Both the position numbers and the translations under genes were made by a program. A stretch of DNA of 6,007 nucleotides, from assembly GCA_003456125.1 (NCBI GenBank), contig DMPD01000283.1, positions 1 to 6,007 on the forward strand, given 5' to 3'. The notes under the pieces are model-generated. The model was not told where the DNA came from. It was given only the letters and a program-made list of their open reading frames with translations, and did no database searches. This document shows positions 1 through 5,874 of this stretch, one piece after another; positions within the stretch are counted from its first letter, which is position 1; each line of letters opens with the position of its first letter. Source of the stretch: Cyanobacteria bacterium UBA8156 (GTDB taxonomy: Bacteria > Cyanobacteriota > Cyanobacteriia > Pseudanabaenales > Pseudanabaenaceae).

Positions 1-3000
1 CTATCCGAAACGACTATAAAACGAGCGCACGGTTTGGCTTCCATCTACGGTGCGCACCTCCCGAAATTCTTCTTTGCTACACGTGAGGTGGATAATTCCC
101 AAGGGACGGTGAGGCCAATGGGGTTCCACAAACTGCTGATGTTCGGGATGCCAAAAGGGCAGCACCAAATGACAGGTCCAGTTGCACCACAGGGGCAGCA
201 GCGCCGTATGGTTCAGCAAACCATGGTGATGAATCCCATAGTTGAGGGAAGTTTGATCCAAAACATAGGAGAAAGGATGCTCCTGGCGATCGCAGGCTTC
301 CTGAAAGCACCGCCGCCAGACTGCCCAATGGGGAGCCGAGCGTCCCAACCCAAACACACCATTATTGAGGCGGGGAAATCGGTGGTATTTCTGTGCCACC
401 TCCATGCCATACAGACTAGCCAGCCAGTGCTGATTTCTGGCCCATTCTAGTTCGATGTGACCGTAGTAGGCCGGCGCGCTGCGATCCAATTCCGGCACAA
501 TCGCCAGGCGATCGCCCCCGGCAGACTCAATCAACAAATTGAGGGCTGCACCGTCCTGCACCCAGGTATCGGCATCCAGCCAGAGGTAGGTATCAAACCC
601 TGGAAAGTAGCGATCCAAAAACGGTCGCGCCGTCAGGGCCCGCAGGGAAGACGGGGCTTGATCTTGGTGGGCGAACCGGAAGTCCCAACCGGGAGACACC
701 ACCCGCTCGACATGGGCTTCCAACCAGCGCCGTTGGTCGGGGGTACATCCCACATCCAGGCAGGCCAGGGGTAAATCGGGCCGGGTCGCCCGCACCGACC
801 GCATCAAGCCTTGGGCTAGCTTAAAAAACTTCGCATCCGTCGCCGTCACGGCGATCGCCGAGGTGGTAGGGGCAGACGGGCTGGGCCGGCCAACCCGGTG
901 CGGTTTTTGGGTACCGTAGCGCAGACCGATTTCCACCTCGGCACCTTGCCGGGTTTGCACACGCACTTGCGGCTGATTTTTGCGGGAAGTGAGGTGCAGG
1001 ATACTGATGGGGTGATGGGGGGGCTGAGTTTCCACAAATTGGTGCTGGTCTTCATCCCACAGCGGCAAACCGATGTGACACACCCAATCGCATCCGATGG
1101 GCAACAACGCCGTCTGCTCGAACAGCGCCGGATTCTCATAGATGGCCAGGTTCAACGAGATTTGATCGATGCCGGCATGAATCGCCTGTTGGATGCCTTG
1201 ATGAAGACGCTCCCGCCAGGCTTGCCAGTGGGGGGCATCGCGGCGCATCGCAAACACCCCGGTGCAAAGCAAAGGGTATTGGCACAGGCGATCGGCGACT
1301 GCTGGGCCGTAGGGGGGGGCATACCAATCCCGCTGAAACGCCATGTAGCTCTCAACCTGGCCAAACAGCAAGTTGTTGTGGCGATCGAGTTCGGAAACAA
1401 TCGCCAGTCCGTGCCTTTGGGCGGCGGCCACCAGCAAAGGAATAGCCTCCCAGGTTTGCACCCAAGCATCGGCATCCAACCAGAGGTACACCTCATAACC
1501 GGGGAAATACTCCGGCAAAAACGGCCGCCCGACCATTGCTTTGAGGTACTCGGGGGCCGTATCCCGACCGGGAAAGTCCAAATCCCATTTGGCCAGGGCG
1601 ATGCGGTTGGTGTGGTTCCCCAACCAAGCCAACTGTTCCGGCGTACAGCCCAAATCAAGGTAGCAAATCTCCGCCGTTTGCCCTTCCGGTAAAGCCCGAA
1701 TCGACAAAATCGCTTCCTGGGCCAGCGGAAAATAACGGGCATCGGCGGCAATCACGATCGCCCATTCCGGTCGTTTGGCCGGCATCTGGGCAATTTCGGT
1801 TGGGTTGGAGGGCAGGGATACCGACAACGTCCCGGGCGGCAAACCAAGGCGATAACGTTCCCACATCTGCCGGTACAGGTTTTCCAAATCCCGCACCGTC
1901 TGCTCCGTTTGAAACAAGGGCAAATTCCGTCGCTGCTGATGCAAGTAGTCCTGATATTGGCGGAGTTGGGGAAGGTTCTGCGCCAGGGCGATCGCCCGCT
2001 GTGGATAGTCCTCGAAATCCGTGGCCACCAATTCCTTGGCCCAAGGCTCCGGGAAAGTCGCCCGCACCAAACTTTCGCCAACCCGGGCCGCAAAGGTTTG
2101 GCCCTGGAGGGTGAGCAGGGGCACCCCCGCCCACAAAGCATCGCTGCCTGTGGTGTGGGCGTTGTAGATGGGGGTATCCAAAAACAAATCCGCCGCCGTC
2201 AACCGTTGCAAATGGGCCGCTTTGGGTTGGGAGGGTGCAAAAACCAGGCGATCGCCCCTCACCCCCTGTTGCTCTGCCGCTTGGCCCAGATTGGCTTGGG
2301 CGAGGGGATGCACCGCCATCAACCAGAGCACACTGTCGGGCACCGCCCGCAACACGTTCAGCCACACCGCAAAAATTTCGGCATTGATTTTGCGGGCATG
2401 GTTAAAGCAACAAAACACCAAGCCGTCTTCGGGCAGGCCGTTGGCCCGACGCAGGGCTGCCCGATCGCCCAGGGTGGGTACCGGTTGTTGGTTGTGATTG
2501 ATTTGATAACACCGGGGCAAATAGGCGATCGCCTCCAGATAAGCCGTGGTGAGATCGGGGGGCACCACCACCGGATCGGCCATGAGGTAATCGGTGAGGC
2601 CCAGGGTGCCGGGATACCCCAGATAGTGAACTTGAATCGGGGCCGGTCGCAGCAACAGGGTTTGGGGGGAACCGTAATCGGTGTATCCGGCTAAATCAAT
2701 CAGAAGGTGAATCCCGTCTTGATGAATGGTCTGGGCGATCGCCTCCGGGTTTTGACCCCGCAAATCCCGGAAGACATCGGCATCCCGTTGCAATTTTTGC
2801 CGATATTCGCTGTCGTCGTCGGGCCCCAGGGAATAGGCATAGACCTGAAATTGCGTGCGATCGTGATGGGCAAACAACCCCGCCATCAAATGGGCGACGG
2901 CATGGTATCGAAAATCCCCCGACAAATAGCCCAACCGCAATTGGGGAGCAGGGGGCGGCACCGCCGACCAAGCCAGGCGATCGCGGCGCTCGGTGAGTCC

Positions 3001-4014
3001 TTGCTTCAGGCTGGCCGATACTTTATCCGCCACGATTTTTTGTTGGTGGGCATCCCCCGGCAGATACAGAGCGCTCAGGGGCGAAATGCTGGCCGGTGTC
3101 TGCGGGAGTTCTTGCCAAAACCGTTCCCAGAGTTCGGTGATGCCATTCCAGGTACAGGTTTGCATCCGCACCTGCAACAAACCATCCACAGCACTGAGGT
3201 TGTGGGGATTCTGCTGCAACAGCTCTTCGTAGAGCGCGGCGGCGTTGGCGAAATCCTCCAAGCGACGATGCGCATTGGCCAAATTGAGGCGGGCTTCCGG
3301 CTGTTGGGGATCCCAGGATAATGCTTGCCGGTAGTGATGCAAAGCCGGTTGGGCCTGCTCCAACCGTTCGTAAATCGCCCCCAATAGGTTGTGGGCTGCC
3401 GCCGTTGGTTGCAGGGCGATCGCCCGCTCACAGGCTTGCCGCGCCCCGTCCCAATCCTGGGCTTCCCAGCGGCACATGCCCCGGTGCAAATGGGCTTCTG
3501 CCAAAGCCGGCTCCACCGTCAACGCTCGCTGATAATGGCTTTCTGCGGTCAGCCATTGGTTTTGGTGACGGGCCAAATGCCCCAACTGCAACCATCCCCG
3601 GCCATGGTGCGGCTCCTGTTGCACCAGCGTCTCGTACTCGGTTTGGGCCGCCGCCCCCTCGCCATTTTTTTGCAACGCCAGCGCCAAGTTGTAGCGGGTT
3701 TCGACCGCGGTTGGGGCCGCCCCCAGAGCCTGCCGCAGGTAGTCTATGCCGGCCGCCAAATCGCCGCTTTGACTATGGGCGACCCCCAACAACCCCAACA
3801 CTTCTGGATCGTTGGCGGGGCCCAATGCCAATGCCCGCTGCAAAGCCTTTTGGGCCGCGGCCGCCTGCCCCAACTGCAACTCCAGGTTGCCCAACAGCAA
3901 CCATGCCCGCCGATCGCCCGGTTTTTTTTTAACAAGGCGCTGGCAAAGGGTGTGGGCTTCCCGAAATTTGCCGGCCTGTCCCAAAGCCAAAATGCGATCG
4001 TAGGGAATTGACAT
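1..4014 (-). CDS. TPR / GT41 (OGT-SPINDLY type) glycosyltransferase fused to two tandem GT-A-like domains
   Basis: Probable cytoplasmic protein glycosyltransferase of 1337 residues with no signal peptide or membrane segment. Residues 2-272 are about eight TPR units. Residues 358-725 are a GT41 catalytic region, recognisable from DFRYHAVAH (H371), DGIH (H436), QVHYLGYPGT, FNHARK (K542) and HTTGSD (H620, T621, T622, D625). By recall of human OGT these match H498, H558, K842, H920-T922 and D925, so the active site looks complete. Residues 750-1034 and 1052-1337 are two related domains, each with a YLWLDAD motif (DxD at 847-849 and 1147-1149), a GVF..R.APHW block and a DQ.SLN block, typical of metal-dependent GT-A transferases. 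The first ATG follows a promoter closely; its Shine-Dalgarno is weak. TPRs usually present protein substrates, so protein glycosylation with extension by the C-terminal domains is an inference. Donor sugar (GlcNAc, fucose or other) cannot be told from sequence. The stop codon lies in a motif shared with the other window end, so the last residues may not be native. Confidence 0.93.
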   Translation of the reverse strand: MSIPYDRILALGQAGKFREAHTLCQRLVKKKPGDRRAWLLLGNLELQLGQAAAAQKALQRALALGPANDPEVLGLLGVAHSQSGDLAAGIDYLRQALGAAPTAVETRYNLALALQKNGEGAAAQTEYETLVQQEPHHGRGWLQLGHLARHQNQWLTAESHYQRALTVEPALAEAHLHRGMCRWEAQDWDGARQACERAIALQPTAAAHNLLGAIYERLEQAQPALHHYRQALSWDPQQPEARLNLANAHRRLEDFANAAALYEELLQQNPHNLSAVDGLLQVRMQTCTWNGITELWERFWQELPQTPASISPLSALYLPGDAHQQKIVADKVSASLKQGLTERRDRLAWSAVPPPAPQLRLGYLSGDFRYHAVAHLMAGLFAHHDRTQFQVYAYSLGPDDDSEYRQKLQRDADVFRDLRGQNPEAIAQTIHQDGIHLLIDLAGYTDYGSPQTLLLRPAPIQVHYLGYPGTLGLTDYLMADPVVVPPDLTTAYLEAIAYLPRCYQINHNQQPVPTLGDRAALRRANGLPEDGLVFCCFNHARKINAEIFAVWLNVLRAVPDSVLWLMAVHPLAQANLGQAAEQQGVRGDRLVFAPSQPKAAHLQRLTAADLFLDTPIYNAHTTGSDALWAGVPLLTLQGQTFAARVGESLVRATFPEPWAKELVATDFEDYPQRAIALAQNLPQLRQYQDYLHQQRRNLPLFQTEQTVRDLENLYRQMWERYRLGLPPGTLSVSLPSNPTEIAQMPAKRPEWAIVIAADARYFPLAQEAILSIRALPEGQTAEICYLDLGCTPEQLAWLGNHTNRIALAKWDLDFPGRDTAPEYLKAMVGRPFLPEYFPGYEVYLWLDADAWVQTWEAIPLLVAAAQRHGLAIVSELDRHNNLLFGQVESYMAFQRDWYAPPYGPAVADRLCQYPLLCTGVFAMRRDAPHWQAWRERLHQGIQQAIHAGIDQISLNLAIYENPALFEQTALLPIGCDWVCHIGLPLWDEDQHQFVETQPPHHPISILHLTSRKNQPQVRVQTRQGAEVEIGLRYGTQKPHRVGRPSPSAPTTSAIAVTATDAKFFKLAQGLMRSVRATRPDLPLACLDVGCTPDQRRWLEAHVERVVSPGWDFRFAHQDQAPSSLRALTARPFLDRYFPGFDTYLWLDADTWVQDGAALNLLIESAGGDRLAIVPELDRSAPAYYGHIELEWARNQHWLASLYGMEVAQKYHRFPRLNNGVFGLGRSAPHWAVWRRCFQEACDRQEHPFSYVLDQTSLNYGIHHHGLLNHTALLPLWCNWTCHLVLPFWHPEHQQFVEPHWPHRPLGIIHLTCSKEEFREVRTVDGSQTVRSFYSRFG
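2..18 (-). repeat. Left copy of the 17-bp window-terminal inverted motif
   Basis: On the minus strand this reads TATAGTCGTTTCGGATA. It matches 5988-6004 at 16 of 17 bases in inverted orientation. Identity starts at the TA: the preceding bases differ (TTT here, GAG at the right end). It supplies the last codons of the glycosyltransferase. Candidate terminal repeat of a TA-targeting insertion element that extends outside the window. Confidence 0.6.
4..861 (-). repeat. Second copy of the duplicated GT-A-like domain
   Basis: Residues 1052-1337. Landmarks: TATDAKFF, ACLDVGCTPDQ, RPFLDRYFPGFD, YLWLDADTWVQ (1147-1149 = DxD), PELDRSA, NNGVFGLGRSAPHW, DQTSLNYGI, LLPLWCNWTCHLVLPFW, IIHLTC. All catalytic-looking blocks are kept, so neither copy appears dead. 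It differs from the first copy at the residues before GVF (NN against CT), which could affect acceptor or donor choice. Its extreme C-terminus overlaps the motif shared by the two window ends. Confidence 0.82.
913..1767 (-). repeat. First copy of the duplicated GT-A-like domain
   Basis: Residues 750-1034 of the large protein. Landmarks in order: IAADARYF, CYLDLGCTPEQ, RPFLPEYFPGYE, YLWLDADAWVQ (847-849 = DxD), SELDRHN, CTGVFAMRRDAPHW, DQISLNLAIY, LLPIGCDWVCHIGLPLWD, ILHLTS. Each landmark has a counterpart about 300 residues later in the same protein. A DxD in this setting is known to bind the metal and nucleotide sugar in GT-A enzymes. The exact CAZy family is not certain; a GT8-like fold is a guess. 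Confidence 0.82.
3199..4011 (-). repeat. TPR array (about eight 34-residue units) of the large glycosyltransferase
   Basis: Residues 2-272 of the protein break into roughly 34-residue units starting near residues 2, 36, 70, 104, 138, 172, 206 and 239. Each has the TPR signature of small or aromatic residues at the helix contacts and a proline at the unit end (for example AWLLLGNLELQLGQ, ARLNLANAHRR, RALTVEPA, ALSWDPQQPE). In eukaryotic OGT the equivalent superhelix contacts substrate backbones. The same role here is inferred. Confidence 0.9.
3922..3930 (-). other. A9 tract (coding strand) near the start of the glycosyltransferase gene
   Basis: Three consecutive AAA lysine codons (K29-K31) form an uninterrupted run of nine A on the coding strand, within the first hundred bases of a 4-kb gene. 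Runs of nine or more A are known sites of polymerase slippage in bacteria. A one-base change would abolish the full protein. The tract is seen directly; any switching is inferred. Confidence 0.7.
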
Positions 4015-4308
4015 TCTCGGGGTAGTGACCTGTGGTCTAAATTGTAGGCTTTAACCTATCCTGGGTTCAACGGCGAGCCTCGGCGAAGTCCTGCTGGATT
4101 TTGCCAGCCCCACCGCACCAAATGGATACCCGACAAGCGGTGCACGATGCAAAATGTTAGGTCAGCGATACCCAAACCTGCAAACGCTTTGCCGTCAACA
4201 GAAACAACCGTGTTTTGCACATCGCCGGCCATAGGTAAAATTAGGCAAACCATATTCCGTACATCGGTGACAACGCCCTGAGTTTCTCGGGCACCCTCAA
4301 AGCAGCTT
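4015..4308. other. Intergenic region between the glycosyltransferase and the flavoprotein remnant
   Basis: About 294 bp. It contains the promoter at 4041-4070. A minus-strand frame with ATG at 4253 runs for 65 codons to 4056 (it includes QNTVVSVDGKAFAGLG) and is open upstream beyond the ATG, but I recognise no family, no ribosome site and no context that supports it. No convincing terminator hairpin was seen. Confidence 0.5.
4041..4070 (-). promoter_or_regulatory. Sigma70-type promoter of the large glycosyltransferase gene
   Basis: On the minus strand, TTGAAC (4065-4070) and TACAAT (4041-4046) are separated by 18 bp. The -10 matches TATAAT at five of six positions, the -35 matches TTGACA at four of six. 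Transcription would begin about 20 bases before the ATG at 4014, giving a very short leader. I see no GTA-N8-TAC (NtcA) site nearby. Confidence 0.6.
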
Positions 4309-5127
4309 TTACGGCACTGACCAATCCCCAGTTTCGCTAAGAAATGGGGAGAACTCCGGCGATGTCCAGCTTATGGGTAAACTGCCGGTCACGAAGTAGC
4401 CCTCCAGCAGATGGCAGCGAAATAGGCGCTCTGCTCCCGGATAGTGCCCAATTTCTTCGCCTTCCCAAATCACTTCCGCCCGCCCAGGGAGGTACAGCAG
4501 ATCGCCGGAGTTGAAATCCAGAAATAGCAACCCCGCCCGGGGATTGAGTTCAATGTTGCCGAAGGTATTGAAGTGGCAATTGCCCGCAAAATCGGGAACG
4601 GTGAGCACTTCGCCAGAAATTTTCACAAAACCTTGCTTGCCACCACGATGGGACACATCCACACCCTTGGCCGCGCCAGCGGACGGATCGAGGTAGGCCG
4701 TAGCGATAAAAAAAGTATCGGCAGCGGCAATGAGGGCACGGTGCCCAAAGCGGTGAGATGGTGGGTGTTGCCATTGGGCAACGGCGCAGGATCGGGTAGG
4801 GTATACTGCCGCGCCTGAATATATTTGGGGCAATTGCCTGGAGAATCGCCACCTCAAAACCACTTTCAGAAAGGACGCTGACGATGCCATTGACGCGATT
4901 GCGGCGGCGCATAATACCGAGAAAACCCAGATCGCTGCCAACGGTGAGGTTATGGGCTAGGGGATCACCTGGCAACGGGCGCGCTTGAATGCGCAAGGTG
5001 CGATCGCCCTAGTAGCCAGAAACCCGGTGCTGCCGAGGAGAATCGAAGCCCAGGGATTGCCCGAGGTATCTACCGAACCCACCAACCCATAGGGCAACTG
5101 GGCATAGAAGTGCTGGTGCTGGTCGGG
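4309..5127 (-). pseudogene. Pyridoxamine-5'-phosphate-oxidase-like (FMN split-barrel) protein, frameshifted remnant
   Basis: Four stretches in shifting frames rebuild one protein of the pyridoxamine 5'-phosphate oxidase-like flavin-binding family. In order: PDQHQHFYAQLPYGLVGSVD...GFLAT (5127 to about 5011); DRTLRIQARPLPGDPL...RRRNRVNG...FEVAILQ (5005 to about 4838); GNCPKYIQARQYTL...HHLTALG (4838 to about 4743); then HRALIAAADTFFIATAY, GVDVSHRGGKQGFV, PDFAGNCHFNTFGN, NPRAGLLFLDF, GDLLYLPGRAEVIWEG up to the stop at 4309. Shifts therefore lie near 5006-5010, 4838 and 4743. A few residues also seem missing between FLGI and RRRNR near 4908. The N-terminal part expected in the family is absent, because the sequence runs into a regulator fragment upstream. 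Such proteins are usually about 300 residues, stand-alone or fused to a ferredoxin reductase; the physiological substrate is generally unknown. Sequencing error could explain one shift, hardly three plus a deletion beside an intact 4-kb gene. Confidence 0.85.
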
Positions 5128-5309
5128 GGGAGAGATACCCAGTGCTAGGGCCAGTTCCTTGAGGGACATCGGAAGGGCAACGGTGTTGCCAGAGGTATCC
5201 AACCGCCGCCGCAGGAAGTGCAACAGGCGATCGCGGGCTGAACGAAGGCTGCGCAGGGTCATGGGATGTCTGAATCCTCAAAAGCGGCGAACCAGCGCTG
5301 GACGTTCAT
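5128..5309 (-). pseudogene. Crp/Fnr-family transcriptional regulator, remnant (winged-helix C-terminus)
   Basis: From ATG 5262 the frame reads SARDRLLHFLRRR, then NTVALPMSLKELALALGISP. This is the characteristic start of the Crp/Fnr C-terminal DNA-binding domain: the helix after the dimerisation region, a beta wing, and SLKELA.ALGIS leading into the recognition helix. The recognition helix itself is missing. After GISP (ending at 5128) the frame runs straight into PDQHQHFYAQLPYG of the flavoprotein remnant. The cyclic-nucleotide-type sensor domain is also missing. A 16-codon frame, MNVQRWFAAFEDSDIP at 5309-5259, overlaps ATG 5262 by ATGA and could be the regulator's original N-terminus joined by a large internal deletion; that part is speculative. 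The family normally has about 190-230 residues, so most is gone. Confidence 0.7.
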
Positions 5310-5356
5310 CTCCTCTCAGACGATCGCCGCTGAGCGCAAAGACTAAAGCACATTAT

Positions 5357-5473
5357 TCATGGGGATACCTCCAGCAGTTGATCCAGTTGTCCCTGTTGTT
5401 CCAAACGATAGAGGCTTTCACAACCGCCAATATGGCGATCGCCGAGTGGCCCCAGCGGTTGCTCTGGAGACAT
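5357..5473 (-). CDS. Short open frame of 38 codons, unknown, possibly a remnant
   Basis: ATG at 5471-5473, stop TGA at 5357-5359. The product begins MSPEQPLGPLG and ends LEQQGQLDQLLEVSP. Its C-terminal half looks like plausible amphipathic protein, but I recognise no family. The frame is closed upstream by a TAG, and there is only a weak purine-rich stretch before the ATG. It may be the tail of a lost gene or chance. The surrounding region 5310-5560 shows nothing else I can name. Confidence 0.2.
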   Translation of the reverse strand: MSPEQPLGPLGDRHIGGCESLYRLEQQGQLDQLLEVSP

Positions 5474-5560
5474 CGACGAAGCCCCGCTCCGTCCCACAGT
5501 ACCCAGGAGCTAAGCAGAAATTTCCTAAGCCATTCCACCGGATAATGCGCTGCATGCGAT

Positions 5561-5758
5561 ATGAACCACCTAAAAAACGTCGCGGTTGGGGTTTCAAACG
5601 TCAACATTGGGGTTCAAAAGGCGATCGCCCAGCTTCAAAACCTCGTCGGTGCCCTAAAAAAACTCGCGATTGGGGTTTCAAACGTCAATGTTGGGGTTTC
5701 AAAGGCGATCGCCCGGCTTCCCGACCTCGTCAATGACCTAAAAAACGTCGCAGTTGGG
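5561..5758 (+). pseudogene. Possible coiled-coil coding remnant over the 21-bp repeats
   Basis: From ATG 5561 the plus frame encodes heptads, for example LKNVAVG, then VSNVNIG. In all nine heptads position 1 is Leu or Val and position 4 is Val, Ala or Leu, a clean a/d coiled-coil pattern. Differences between the two 28-residue copies keep these positions hydrophobic (V/L, V/I). The frame stays open to 5986, but the part after 5758 is unlike protein and runs out of frame through the secreted-repeat fragment, so I end the remnant at 5758. No ribosome site precedes the ATG. Periodic DNA always gives periodic peptide, so coding status is uncertain. Confidence 0.35.
5570..5758 (+). repeat. Nine degenerate 21-bp tandem units in an 84-bp higher-order repeat
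   Basis: Units begin every 21 bp from 5570. Units 1-4, 5-8 and 9 form two full copies and a quarter copy of an 84-bp period starting at 5570, 5654 and 5738. Shared landmarks are CTAAAAAA at each period start, TTGGGGTTTCAAA around 5593 and 5677, and a HIP1 octamer (GGCGATCGCCC) at the same place in each full period. No unrelated spacers separate the units, so it is not a CRISPR array. Confidence 0.85.
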
Positions 5759-5874
5759 GGATTCGTTCCAAGCGGCGCGCACCACCGAAACCAGAGGGGG
5801 GGACGGAGGTACCCTTGCTTGACAATTGGGGTAAGGGTCTGCCATGGTGTAGCCACCTCATTTGTGCTCTTTCC
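5759..5874. other. Unassigned stretch between repeat array and secreted-protein fragment
   Basis: No gene or RNA is evident. A perfect TTGACA lies at 5819-5824, but no acceptable -10 follows at 16-19 bp, so I do not call a promoter. Confidence 0.4.

Noticed and set aside
508..515. GCGATCGC octamers as regulatory operators
   Set aside because: These are HIP1 palindromes, which are scattered through cyanobacterial coding DNA; used only as a taxonomic hint.
1312..1319. G8 tract in the glycosyltransferase gene as a phase-variation site
   Set aside because: It encodes Ala-Pro-Pro in the middle of the first GT-A-like domain and is shorter and less suited to slippage than the A9 run. Noted but not claimed.
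898..1692. Long plus-strand open frame of 264 codons
   Set aside because: It lies fully opposite the glycosyltransferase, shows no family motif and has biased composition typical of an antisense shadow in GC-rich DNA.
1909..2694. Long plus-strand open frame of 261 codons
   Set aside because: Antisense shadow over the conserved GT41 region; the minus-strand frame carries all recognisable motifs.
3321..4011. Overlapping plus-strand frames of about 200 codons opposite the TPR array
   Set aside because: Proline-, glutamine- and arginine-rich shadow translations of repetitive TPR coding DNA.
5359..5736. Plus-strand frame reading basic repeats such as WGFKRQ and KGDRPAS
   Set aside because: It is the neighbouring frame of the same repeats, with no hydrophobic pattern, and it reads antisense through the 5357-5473 frame. 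The frame starting at 5561 makes better protein sense.
5569..5758. CRISPR array
   Set aside because: Units are contiguous 21/84-bp tandem repeats without variable spacers, and no cas gene is present.
5819..5847. Promoter from the perfect TTGACA at 5819
   Set aside because: No -10-like hexamer at 16-19 bp spacing; the bases there (CCATGG, ATGGTG) match poorly.
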